A model generated the notes under the pieces. That model worked only from the letters and a program-made list of their open reading frames with translations. It made no database searches and was not told the DNA's origin. Below are positions 12,261-23,186 of a stretch of DNA of 64,000 bases, in pieces. Source of the DNA: Rhizoclosmatium globosum (taxonomy: Eukaryota; Chytridiomycota; Chytridiomycetes; Chytridiales; Chytriomycetaceae); the NCBI GenBank assembly GCA_002104985.1, contig MCGO01000012.1:186001-250000 (forward strand), written 5' to 3'. Numbering within the stretch: the stretch's first letter is position 1; every line of letters begins with the position of its first letter. The position numbers and the translations under genes were made by a program.

Positions 12261-14127
12261 ATGACACAAACTCCAAGCAAGGACGACGGTACGGTACCAC
12301 GTCCACAGTTCACGTAAGGAGCCTCCCACATAAATATGCCACACAACTACTGAACTGCAATCCAGCATCTCGTGCCCGGGAACCGTGGAAACCTCGTCGC
12401 ATGCACCGCGTATGTTGCATGCGGCCGTCCTCGTTGCAGCGCCGGAGTCTGTCGAACTGCGGCAGCTGAGCATTGTCGCCGAGCTGCGCGGCGTCGTCGA
12501 AACAAAGTGGGCGGATGAGGCGGCGACGGTCCCCGCAAACTATACCACGAGCACCGCCACGCTCGTCCGCCGCTCGTCCATCTTTCTCGAGGCCACCGAA
12601 GTTGTTTGCGATCAAATGACAATCAGAAGGGGTGCCCAGGAGCAGCTGGACTTTGTATTTGCCCTTCCAATGGCTCGTTCCCTTCCTCCGTCTCTGCGCT
12701 CTTCCTCTGGAAACATCAAATACTCTCTTATCGCTCGAATTAGATACGAGAACGGCGCTATTGTGAAGACTGAGATTGAGCAGCCATTCCAGGTCATAAT
12801 GAGTGAGCAAGCCAAGGTTGATCAATTGGAGTCTCCCAGCGATCGTATTATTGAGCAGTCTGATCCAAGTATGGTGGAATTTACTATGCACATTGACCGC
12901 TGTATTCTTGCTGTTGGCGATGCAGTGGAAGCTGAAATTGAGATTCGATCCACTCAAGGAGCTTATCTACAGGCTATCAATGCGGTCATGCAGCCATATG
13001 TCTCATATTCGCACGATGGTGATATTTCATACAATGTGTTATCTTCGCGTCCCCAGCCCCGCTTCTTGCAGCGTTTCCAAAATATCCAAGTGACTCCTGA
13101 TAACCCCCTTCGAACTCAATTATCTCTCGAAATTGATAATTTCTCTGCCAGACCATCTTTCACCTCTGAATTAATTTCAGCAACGAATATTTTGCACGTT
13201 GAAATTATTTTGGATGATGAATCAAAGTCCTTCAGTCAAGATTTGATTTTAACTGTTCTGCCACCTCCCTTAAATGGAGTGGTAGTCAGAAGAGCCGAAA
13301 GAACCAACACTGAGCCATCAGAAGAACTGTATACCTCGCCTAAACTTGTGATCAACACTGGGAGCTCTAGAAGTCGTCGACCAACTGGATTGGTTTCTTC
13401 TCCAATTGACATACCGGCACCTCAGCCAACCACGTTGGGTGCTCCAGCCACGCCAACATCACTACACAGCTTATCACTCGACAGAAACTCGAATCCTCCC
13501 GACACATCGTTTCCAACAGCTGCAAATCCCATGCATTCCCCTCCACAACTTCGCGAACAATTATCCTTCACAACTAGATCAAGTCGAAGAGGAACAACGT
13601 CGCCCGCAACTCCAATCTCTTCGTCTCCGCTCACTGCTGGGACACCAGTATTTGAATTGAAAGGCCCTCATGCTCCTCCTCCACCTAACCTTCCCGATTT
13701 GCCGAGATATGAAGTACATCCACCAAATCCTTCACGAGTTCAAACCCCAAGAGATTCTCCTTCATCTGCTTCTACTGGTATAGTTTTGGTTCCGAAAGAG
13801 GCGCGATCATGGTCTGCTGAAATGGTTCTCGAGTGGGCACGGCAATTGAATCTTCCGGCAGAAGTGATCGACTTATTTGACCGTGAGTGTTTTACATCTT
13901 CATTAGATTTTATGACACTGACGCATACTGTCAACTCAGAGCATCAAATTGAAGGGGTCGCATTGTTGACTTTAGATGATTCGGACTTGAAAGATGAGTT
14001 GAAAATTATGGCTCTTGGAGTCCGGAGAAAAATTATTGTGGGAATCAATGCGTTGCGTGATGCTGTTTCAAATTCGTGGAGTCCTGGCAGTAATGGGAAA
14101 AGTGTATTTTCGGTAAAGTCAGAGTGA
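12261..14127 (+). CDS. AS7: divergent arrestin-like/SAM-domain protein
   Basis: Three exons: 12261-12313, 12366-13882 and 13940-14127, giving 585 aa. The start (MTQTPSKDDGTVPRPQFT) is inferred from the conserved position and phase of the first intron. The glycine-rich block that opens the fold in other members is degenerate here (ISCPGTVETSSHAPRM), while AELRGVVETKWA and LPPSLRSSSGNIKYSLIARI are kept. The 57-nt intron 13883-13939 is a multiple of three and stop-free, so it reads through. Removing it restores a normal SAM core (VIDLFDQHQIEGVALLTL, then DLKDEL) at about 499-565. The linker is Pro/Ser/Thr-rich with an LPRY sequence. The 5' part is GC-richer than its neighbours. The exon 1 call is less certain than the rest. 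Confidence 0.82.
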
Positions 14128-14361
14128 AGTCAGATGAGGCCGGTGATGGTGCAGAGAGCATTTGTTGAGGATTAGAATGAACGCATTTATTACCCTGATG
14201 AGTTATTAAATAAAAGAAACAAGGACAAGTTAAAGCTTGCTTTTTGGCGGACTTTGGATGAAGGAGGCTGAAACAAAAGGTGCACGCGGGGAAGTTGGGC
14301 ATTGAAAATTTGTTGATAGGCCCTCCACCCATTCATTTTCTAAGTTCTACGATCCTGGGGA

Positions 14362-17278
14362 ATGGGTAGAGAAGATTACATTCAGAGTTTCAGGTAAGCA
14401 AAGATTCAGTCATGTATGTTCCGGAAGAGTTGGAAGTTCCAAGCTTTGCATTGGATCATCGGCTGCTGTACTTGAGTTAGGTCTTAAGATGTCTGCAGAT
14501 CTTTCAGGAATTTCTGCTTGTGAGGAGTACTGGACAGATGTGCTGGATGTGTTGCAATGACTCAAAGATGAAGTGCAAAGTGAGGGTTCACAACCTCTTT
14601 CAATGCAGGATGGCTCCCTCGCTTAGTTCGATGTTATCAAATGATGTCTAACTTCGTTTTTATTCAGTATCATTGGACGTGGGGCGAATGCGTAAGTCTC
14701 AGCAGGATCTGATGTTTTTTGGCTAACCAGACAACCACAGTGGACCAGACGGTACCATCGTCGTTGATGGAGGATGGGACACAGAAGCTTCTCTTGAAGT
14801 GAGTTTTATCATTCAAGGGGATGGATCGAAGTGTAAACCAATTTCTGAAGGGAGCTGTGGTAGTGCAACTCAAAAAGCAACTGAAGAGTGCTGGTATCCG
14901 TGCCGAGTTCAGAGCTTACACTGAAACAAGATTTGAAGGCAGTATGCATAAATTAGCTACAAAGAAGGTGAGTAAGGCCTTGATGGGTAATCAATGCCTA
15001 AGATCACATATTAGGACGACCCCAAGAACATTCGTATTGGCAAAGTATTCCAACAACTTGTCGAAGTCGTTTACGATTCCAAACATCCCTTGAACCCTAG
15101 TGCGGTAATGATAGTCATGATTCATCATATTGAATGTGATCTTAAGGACAATACCTATAGAATGGAACCGCTGTGAGTCTCCCCTTTAGCTTCCGACTGC
15201 CAAGAAAGAACCTTCCTCCATCGTTCGAAACTGTATCGGCCAGTATCCAGTATTATATTAAAACTTCTGTCTTATATCAGGTATTCCTTAAATAATTCCC
15301 CTTTTGAAAGCCCTAATTGGTACGCTTAAGGATGGAATGAAGCTTTTGAGATCAACCTTTGAGCTTGAGGTTCCTGTGATTGTGAGAATGCCGCAAATCG
15401 CAATTTACAACATGATTTCAAGGTGATAAACTCAAATCTCTTTTTTTTCAGTACCCTTATTGTAACTGCTTAGCCCGTCTCCGTTTTCTCACGACTCTCA
15501 GGGTACCGCCGACAAGGTTGGCTTTTCACTCCACATTCCTCAAAGAATTGTTACGATTGGAGACAGTGTGGAACTTCATGTGACAATCAATTCCACACCT
15601 CAAGATGCAAGGTTGCGGATGCTCAATTGCCAACTTCGAAATGTTGTTTCTTGTTTAAATTCGGAAGGATTTGCTGTTCAGCAAAAGTTCCCCCGTCCTC
15701 TCTCCGAAGTTAGTCAACCATTCAACCTTGTTTCTGTTACCCCGGGGTATAGCGATCCAATTGTTAGACGGCTTTACTTTACTGTTGATCCACAAATTGC
15801 CTTGCAGTCGTTGGAAAGCCCTCTTGTCTCATCACGATCTATTCTTCGTGTTCAAATTGTACTCGATACTTCTGAAACTCCCAATGTATCCATGGAAATT
15901 CCGATTGTGGTTGTTCCCAGGAATACCGAAGGCTACGAACCTCCTGGTGTTGCGTCGTCTGGAACAAGTCAATACAGTGTTATGGCGACTCCTATTTTGC
16001 GCGCAACCACAATCCAGAGCCCACAATTGAATCCTAACAACGAAAATGGCTCGTCTGGCGGATCTTTCCTCGACATTTTGGCCTCTCCCCCCCAATCGCC
16101 ACAGCGTATGACAAGTCAAGGAGGAATGTCTGCAAGATTTGGTCCAACTGCGCCAACTGCGTCCTCAACAGTCACTTCCAGTCCAACGACTAAATTGACG
16201 TCGGAAAAGTCTCCTTCCAGTCTACCATCGCCTGGTTCTGAGATTCCAGCTACAAACACTTTCGCGAGGATGACACTTGGTGCCCAATCTCCAGTTTTGA
16301 GTGATTCCCGATATGCGCAGCCAGTATCCGCAAATTCTCGCAGTAACCTGACACCTTCAAATCTTGTTTATGAAGCTCCTACGTTGAATCGATCAACACC
16401 AGTCCCCCAAACAAATGTCTACACATCAAGTTCTAATGGTCGCGGCATCGCTGCTCCCAATAATGTCGTCTATGACATTCCAACGCTCATTCCACCCCGG
16501 ACGCCAACATTGAATCGGTCTACACCAGTTCCACCGTCTCCAGTAGGAATGAATCTACACGTCCCTCCATCTCCGTCTGCTAGAGCAACGCCTACGAACA
16601 TGATGCAAATTCCGCAACAGCCCGTTTATCAAATTCCACAAGAAGCGCAGGGTACACAGCTGAATATGACCTGGGATGAGAAGAGAGCACCTATTTTGCA
16701 GCAGCAACAGCAGCTTTTGGAACAACAGCGACATTTGCAACAGCAGCAACAGTTACTTGAACAGCAATTGCGATTGCAACAACAACAACATGCCCTTGAA
16801 CAGCAATTGCTGTTGCAGCAGCAGCAGCATCAACTTGAGCAAGAACAGCAGCATTATCAACCAAGTTGGGAGGAAAAGCGTTCACAGCCAGTGGTTTCGC
16901 AACGACGTGAATGGCAGGAGCCCATTGCTGCACCTGCTTACACTGCTTCTCCTCCTACAATCAGCAGTGTTGATAAAGAGAGTTTAAGTTCTGGATTCCG
17001 ATCTATGGTGGCTGAATGGGATGTGGAGAAGGTTGCTGACTGGGCAAAGACTTTGGGTGCTACAGCTGATTCTATTCAAAAGTACGTGAACTGTTTTGTT
17101 TAGATGTATAATTGACTTACTGAAACTATTCAAAAAAAAAAGGTTCATCGATAATGCAATTGATGGACAAGTATTGTTGACTTTGACGGATGAGGATTTG
17201 AAGGGGGAACTGGCCGTCACGGCGCTGGGAGTTCGTAGAAAGATGGTTGTTGCCATTCGTGAAATGTCGCAGAATTGA
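14362..17278 (+). CDS. AS8: arrestin-like/SAM-domain protein with Gln-rich linker
   Basis: Nine exons: 14362-14393, 14668-14691, 14741-14798, 14851-14967, 15015-15104, 15161-15280, 15331-15422, 15474-17081 and 17143-17278, giving 758 aa, the largest member. The first exon (MGREDYIQSF) matches the YIQSF start of AS3 and is separated by an unusually long 274-nt intron. Arrestin blocks include GPDGTIVVDGGWDTEASLE, FRAYTETRFEG, FPRPLSEVSQPFNLVSV and SLESPLVSSRSILRVQIVLD. The linker (about residues 300-685) contains a polyGln/Leu tract near 16696-16860 that may form a coiled coil. The SAM domain (about 691-757) is split by an intron whose acceptor follows a run of A residues (DNAIDGQVLLTLTDEDLKGE). 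The small-exon structure is the least certain part. Confidence 0.83.
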
Positions 17279-17310
17279 ACTTGATTGAAAAAATGATAAT
17301 AAGTCTTGTT

Positions 17311-17322
17311 TTTTGGCGCGTG
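17311..17322 (+). promoter_or_regulatory. Candidate shared upstream element (TTGGCGCGTG) before AS9
   Basis: TTGGCGCGTG at 17313-17322, identical to the decamer upstream of AS6, lies about 25 bp before the AS9 start codon. The regulatory role is inferred from recurrence alone. Confidence 0.33.
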
Positions 17323-17347
17323 TCAAATTTGTTCTCTCAAAATTTGG

Positions 17348-19267
17348 ATGACCCTCATTGACTTCCAGTTGAGTGTCGCAATTCACTCTTACCTTCTAAC
17401 CATCAGAACATCAGAATTGTTCCACATGGGGACACACAGTACGGCGACGATGGATCTGTCGTTGTCCAGGCCGGCTGGGGTCAAACGTCGAAACTGTTTT
17501 TCATGACCAATCTCCTCTTTGATGGCAAGACCAAAGTTGAAAAGATCTATGCGGAATTCAAAGGCTACACTGAAACTATTTGGGCCAGTCGGTTCGCTAC
17601 TGCGGAGAAAGTTGAGAGTAACTCTTATCGGGTGCTTCCACACCAACCAACCAACTTCCAACGATGGAGCACCAGCGTGTATGACAGTAAAAAAAGTGGT
17701 CCTCTGGAACCTAATAAGGTAAGAATCGCGATTGTGGGAGTCGCTAAATACAATTGCCATATAGTACAGCATACCTTTCATCTTTGTCCTTCCAAAATCA
17801 AAACTTCCTCCTACATTCTTCTCTCCTGCTGGTGCTATAGACTATATAGTCACGTGTACTATTCTGTATGAAGAGGGGTGGAGGAACAAAACAAAGACCG
17901 TGCATTGCCCAATTACAGTTGTGATGCCCGATCAAGCCAAAGTCGAAATGCTAAGGATTGCGTCTCGACTTTCCAAAGTAGAAGATGAAAATATGGAGCG
18001 TGTCCTGTATACTTTGACGATTGACAAGTCTGTGGTGACCATCGGAGATCATTTGAATGTATCCTTGACGATCAAGCAAACACCTGGCACTAGCAAATTG
18101 AAGGCATTGTATATTACGCTCTTGCCTATTGTAGAATACATGAGTCCTCACGGCCACAAAGTTATTCCTGATGCTGTTCGCAAAAGCTTTATTGACGAAG
18201 CGTTTTACGAATTCTCAACACCTGTAAGAGTTGGAAACGGATATGCAGATCCACTTGAATTCAAATACGTTCTGGAAGTGGATCCTTCAACAAATGCAAA
18301 GCCCTCCTTCGAATCTAGTTTTATTTCAGTACGAACTGCGTTGCGGCTGATGATTGTGTTGGATAACTCAGCGGCTGCAGCTGTCATGGAGACTATTCCA
18401 ATTACAGTTTTGCCTAAACTTGTGGACTCGGCTATGTATGATCGCGTCGGGTCACCAACTTCGGCAACGGCTGGACTGGACGTACTTTCCTTCTACTTTG
18501 ACAGCCCATTTTTTACTGGAGGTGGTAAAGGTAAAATCAATCAAGAGACATTGTCCATTTCTGGACTCTCCCTCGCTTCTCCCGCCATATCACCAATGTT
18601 GTCGGGCCGATCGCCAAACATAATCGAGGGTCACTTGGCACCGCTTCCAGAACCAATGCCAATATTTTCCTCGAGCACTGACTCAGCCTCCTTGTTTGTG
18701 CATGTCCCCGAAAGGAAGTCGACTTCGTCCAACTCACGAGTCACAGAACCTATCTCCATCTCAACAAATTCTCGGCCGTCAGAAGCGTCTGATCTCCTAA
18801 ACGTACCCATCCTAAGTTCTCCTCCCGCCGTTTCCAAGACCCAATCCAATGGCTTTTTGGGAGGCTTGTTCCGCCGAGGAAAGAAAAAGGAGCCCGAATT
18901 ACCGCCTCCTGTCAACACGTCTTGGCCGATTTACGGTTCGCAGACAACGCCAAGCTCCCCAATGCAGGCTCTCGCTCCAAGTAATTTATGGTCCCCCGCT
19001 GGAGACGATCATCCACATCGTGCACCTGGCCCTGCAACGATTGATAACACACTTCCAATTGATTGGACAGCTCAATTGGTGCGAGACTGGGCAAAATTGA
19101 AAGGTGCTCCGCCGGAAATCCAAATGTCCATTATTGCAAATCATGTAGATGGAACCAAGCTGTTGAGTATGACTGATAAAAAGTTGGAAGCGTTGGGAAT
19201 CTCTGAGCAACTAGTTCGAGAGCGTTTGTTGAAGGCAATTCAAGAGCTCAAGCTCATGTCTTCGTGA
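17348..19267 (+). CDS. AS9: arrestin-like/SAM-domain protein
   Basis: Three exons: 17348-17367, 17415-17718 and 17765-19267, giving 608 aa. It starts MTLIDFQIVPHGD. The second acceptor (17764) was chosen because it alone continues into SIPFIFVLPKSKLPPTFF. The arrestin-N core (EFKGYTETIWASR) and arrestin-C core (VTIGDHLNVSLTIKQTPGTS, PSFESSFISVRTALRLMIVL) are present, but the usual RPLSE block is replaced by an unrelated stretch. The linker has a basic patch (GGLFRRGKKKEPELPPP) that could bind membrane or nucleic acid; that is a guess. The SAM domain at about 541-605 (DWTAQLVRDWAKLKGAPPEI, VDGTKLLSMTDKKLEALGI) is the most divergent and lacks the usual DDLK motif. Confidence 0.88.
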
Positions 19268-19411
19268 TTGTAACAAGCGTTCTAAGCATTTATAATTTTT
19301 TGATGCATCCAATAGAATAAGAATGAAATTAGTTTAATAAATCAGCTTGACTGTGTTTCTGATTTTTATTGCACTCTAAGCAGATGAAAAGAAGTCCACT
19401 AAAAACAGCAA

Positions 19412-20553
19412 ATGTTCCGTTTCCAGTCCGCTCCCGGAGTTGAGCTCTTTGAGTTAAGTTAAGGCATAGCGTTCGGGTCTGTGGCTGACAGCGTTTATTC
19501 TCCAGTATCGTTGGCCCAGGGGACAGCGCGTCGATTGTAGTTCCGACATCATCGCGACGGCTCAAAGCAAACGTGCTCCTCCGCCTCGCATCCAAGGCCA
19601 AGATTAAAGATGTTTCGTTGACGGCGGTGCTGACGGGCGAAGCAACGCTCAACGACGAAACGCAGTGCTTCCTTGAACACGAAGTCGGTATCGTCGAGGG
19701 CGAGGACTGGATGGCGACTGAGGTTAGCTGCTTTCTTGCTCTTGGCTTCTAACGACTTCTTGATTAGGAAAACGAGGGTCTCTTTGGGTTTCCCCTGTCC
19801 TTTGTCGTCAAAACATCTCGTCTCCCTCCAAGCATGGAATCCGAACAGGGTTCAATCCAATATCACCTCCAGTGCATTCTATCTTGTCAAGAAAGCTTCA
19901 AACTGTTTCGTTCCGTGTACGAAACTGAGTTTATTCCTGTTCTAGTGAAGGAATCCAAACGAACAGTCCCATTCACACCTCCGCAGCTTTTGTCCATCAG
20001 TCATCCACCTTCAGCATTTTTCAACACACCTTCACCTTCTACTGAATCTATTATGCCATCGCAAACCTATATTTCACCAGTCGCTGCTGAAATTGGAGGA
20101 GCTGGAATGTCGGAGGAGCAACGACAGAAACTGGTTGAGCTTATGAAACTACAAAAGGAGCAAGCAGCAATGACAATGGCCTTGAAAGATATCCATGGCC
20201 TAGCGAGTGGTCGCGGAATGAATGAAGCGGAAGGCTCATTACTTTCTGCCACCAAGTCTGAAAATGAAAGTGACTACTTGTATGTATCACCTGAGGAACG
20301 CGACGCATTTATGGAGTTGAATTCTTTGTTCACATCGACACCCGTTTCGCTTTGGTCAGTGGATATGGTGGGTGCGTGGATCAAGCAGTTTGGTGTTTCG
20401 CCTGCAAGTGTCGCCGCCTTTTCGGCACAAGAGATTGATGGAACTGCCCTTTTGACTTTGACGGGGAATGATCTTGCGGAATTGAAGGTCGCCACACTTG
20501 GAGCTAGGAAGCGCATTCTTGTTGGAATTTCGAAGCTCATTTCTACTGCATAA
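19412..20553 (+). CDS. AS10: short paralogue, arrestin-N plus SAM, no arrestin-C
   Basis: Three exons: 19412-19452, 19506-19722 and 19768-20553, giving 347 aa. It opens MFRFQSAPGVELFDIVGPGD and keeps an eroded arrestin-N lobe (FPLSFVVKTSRLPPSMESEQ, IQYHLQCILSCQESFKLF). The next recognisable element is not arrestin-C but a linker containing a Gln/Lys-rich helix (EEQRQKLVELMKLQKEQAAM), then a SAM domain at about 280-345 (LWSVDMVGAWIKQFGVSPAS, IDGTALLTLTGNDLAELKVA). Frames are open and splice sites intact, so this is a domain-loss variant rather than a pseudogene. It is the last member of the array and borders the KDZ element. The first exon uses a weak donor (GTTAAG). Confidence 0.85.
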
Positions 20554-20799
20554 TTGTCTTGTTTCTGCTTTGGTGCCTGTCAAATTAAATATTTAAATTA
20601 CTAAAATGTTGGGAGGCGTTGAAGTGTTTGTGGGGAATGTTCACCTAGTTTTTCTGTGGGTATAGATAAACAATCCAAAAGAAGAAAGTACTTTCACCAA
20701 TAGTTGATCGGAGAATTTCATGAGTTTCTTGTGAAAAAGCATCACGCCATCACAAAACAACTAAGTCCTGACTCCACCAACTTCTCTGACATCGCAGGC

Positions 20800-23186
20800 A
20801 TGGTTAGTGCATGCATTCGTTAGAAACAAGCACTAATCACGTATAAACACAGAGCTACATTGGCCTTGGACTTAATCTGACGGTACCAAGACGTGGAGTA
20901 TTCACTGGTCCAAACGGACAAAGGTTTAACCCTGCGGCACCACCATCACGAACGTCAGCAGAGCAGCAAGCCCATTCTCAGACTCTGCAGGAGCTGAGAG
21001 CAATGCGTCGCGACAGTGTTTCGAGAGTGTCGGACTCAGCAGCTTTAACATCTCCCACTGCTTCTGATGTTCCGGCCACTGCCTCTACCACCAACATCGC
21101 TGAAGATTGTGGAAATGTCTGGGAGGCAGATGAAGTAGCCCCGGACTTCTATGATGCCGACGACGACCACAACGAGTCTCTTCCCCCTCCCATCTCTACC
21201 ACCCCTGTCACGTTTGCTGCCACTGCATTCGGAATCAGTCAAGGATTATATGTTCTGGCCTCAATGATTCCTCAACTCAGCAAGTATACCCTCGCTCGCA
21301 CAAGGCTGAATTCCATGTTCCAAGAAATGGAGAGCCGGCTGTTGGCGTTCTTGAGTCTCTTCGTTACTCCTAATCTCATTGACGAATCTTGTTCTGCTTC
21401 TGGCTGCGAATCGGCTGCTGAGGCCCGCTGTTTCTCCTGCCGGCCTTTGTCTCTACCATCTGTCTTTTGCATGACACATGCCAAGACCCACGCGCACCAG
21501 TTTCTTTGCCACCAAGTTCTGACTGACCGTAATCTTCGAATCTGTACACCCGCAGGAGAGAAATGGGTCCGATGTTGTGAGGATGCCCGTGCGTCTTTGA
21601 GCACCTTCCAAACAACATTGCATTCGTATATTGCAGGCCATTGCTCGGAAAAGGTTACTGTGTTGCGGTGTGCAAATCATCTCAATGATGCCCCTAGCAC
21701 GTTGATGGAGCTTGGATTTATGGCTTGTGGTGTGGATTCTCCTCGTAAGTAAAATGCTCCAATTGCTTTACGTGTGACTAATATGAATTTAATAGAGCAC
21801 GCGTTTTCTGTTATGATGGTGGATTTGGCATCACGACTGAGGGCGAAAGGAGTTGCGTATCAAACCTGTGCCGAAGTCTTTTTTGGAAACGAGTTTGAGG
21901 ATTCTCGGCAAGCAAATCTGTACAAGCCTTTTATGGATGCTGTCAGGCACTATTCAGGACTCTCTCACCGCATAAGACATGGTTTGCTGACTGAGGCTAC
22001 GATGCGAAGATTCTCGGGTGACTCGTCACTGTCTTGGAAGTATGGAAGGACAACGTGTCCTGCATGCGTTGGATGTAGCGACAGCAAATCACCTGTTTCT
22101 GTGGTATGTATATAAAATTTTGGGTCTGTTTCGTCTAAACTTGTGTGACAGTCCGTTGATGGATTCAAATCAGCTAAGCACTTCAGCAAGGAGAGTGGTG
22201 GTGGAGGATTCTATGGAGTATTCAAATGGGCTGCTTCTTTCTTTTCACAACCTGGCATTGATCATGTGGCAGAGGCAAAATCAAATGGACAAGCAATTAA
22301 TGCTGTGCAGGGCTGTGAAAGCAACTTTAAAGCGGGTGTCGAGTCTGGAAAGCGTGAAGGATCTGTCCTGGACATTGGATTGATTGTACACATGGACTGT
22401 CGGCACGACATAGTTTTGAGGCTTTATGGTAAGTGTCTGTTCTGTGAGCTCGGTTTTAAGATTTGTACAGATGCAGACCAAGAGAAGATGGCTTATGCGG
22501 ACTCTTGCGTTGAATGGTTGTTGAACACTTTTCCTACTCGTCGCGTGATTTTTGGCTATGATGTTGTGTGCAAATGGATATCTCATGCTGCAGTGAGTTT
22601 GTTACGTATTTTAAATGGGAACGCATTATTTAACTTCAAAACTCAGGCGTATTTACTTCGACTGCCATTTATGGTTTTTATCCCTGCCCTTCATGTGTAT
22701 GCACACGGGATCAGTTGTCAGTGTCGGTTTGGTCCCCACACAGTGATGGGTCTGGGATTCAGCATGAATGGTGAAGGCGTTGAGCGATCAAATTCTCGTT
22801 TGTCCAAGTCTATCGCCTTAACTTGGCGAGAGGCAATCGGAAATCGCCAACTTGACATATGCCTTGTGTTGGAAGATTATGGGTTTGGCAAAGTGCGGTC
22901 TCTTGTATCCTGGACCCGTCAAATCTTGAAAAAGAGTCTTGACAAACTGGAGTCACTGGTTCGACAAGGTATCAATCCTACCAACTACCACATACGTTCA
23001 GACTGTCGATGCCAACAAGAACGTTCGCCAGCTCTTGTCTCGCAGAGTGAGAGAGTGATCTCAACTCCATCCGCTGCTGACTATCAAGAGGCATCTCGAT
23101 TGAAGCTTGAGAATCTTGTTCGTGTGATGTGTCTATGGAAAAGATGTTGGATACACATATTGGAACAAATCGAGCCTCATCAATGA
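20800..23186 (+). CDS. KDZ-family transposase
   Basis: Tentative model: 20800-20802 (ATG split off by an intron), 20853-21744, 21796-22103, 22152-22428, 22471-22592 and 22647-23186, about 713 aa. It resembles Kyakuja-Dileera-Zisupton transposases of fungi and other eukaryotes. Visible are an N-terminal Cys/His cluster (CSASGCESAAEARCFSC, then MTHAKTHAHQFLC), the acidic-core segment SVDGFKSAKHFSKESGG, LIVHMDCRHDIVLRLYDADQ, FGYDVVCKW, IPALHVYAHGISCQCRFGP, GLGFSMNGEGVERSNSRLSK and AIGNRQLDICLVLEDYGFGK. Two introns (42 and 54 nt) are multiples of three without stops. The ATG-only first exon and the 3' end are uncertain. Confidence 0.75.

Larger units (their letters stand above)
1..20553. repeat. 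Tandem array of ten arrestin-like/SAM paralogues
   Basis: All genes in the first 20.5 kb belong to one family, with one member leftward and nine rightward and spacers of roughly 70-280 bp within the rightward run. Shared features: a tiny first exon ending in phase 2, a phase-0 intron after the AGW...LE block in several members, the C-lobe signature RPLSE...FPL, the strand SFESPLISVKT, and a C-terminal SAM domain. Copies are strongly diverged in protein and intron content, so this is an old expansion by unequal crossing-over or local duplication rather than a recent repeat. Confidence 0.85.

Noticed and set aside
12310..12957. A 215-codon minus-strand frame opposite AS7
   Set aside because: It overlaps the conserved arrestin-N exon of AS7 and has no domain or splice support; a shadow of a GC-rich exon.
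1..20553. The array as a set of pseudogene copies
   Set aside because: Every member keeps full-length, phase-consistent exons with GT-AG introns and conserved domain cores; no stops or frame breaks were found.
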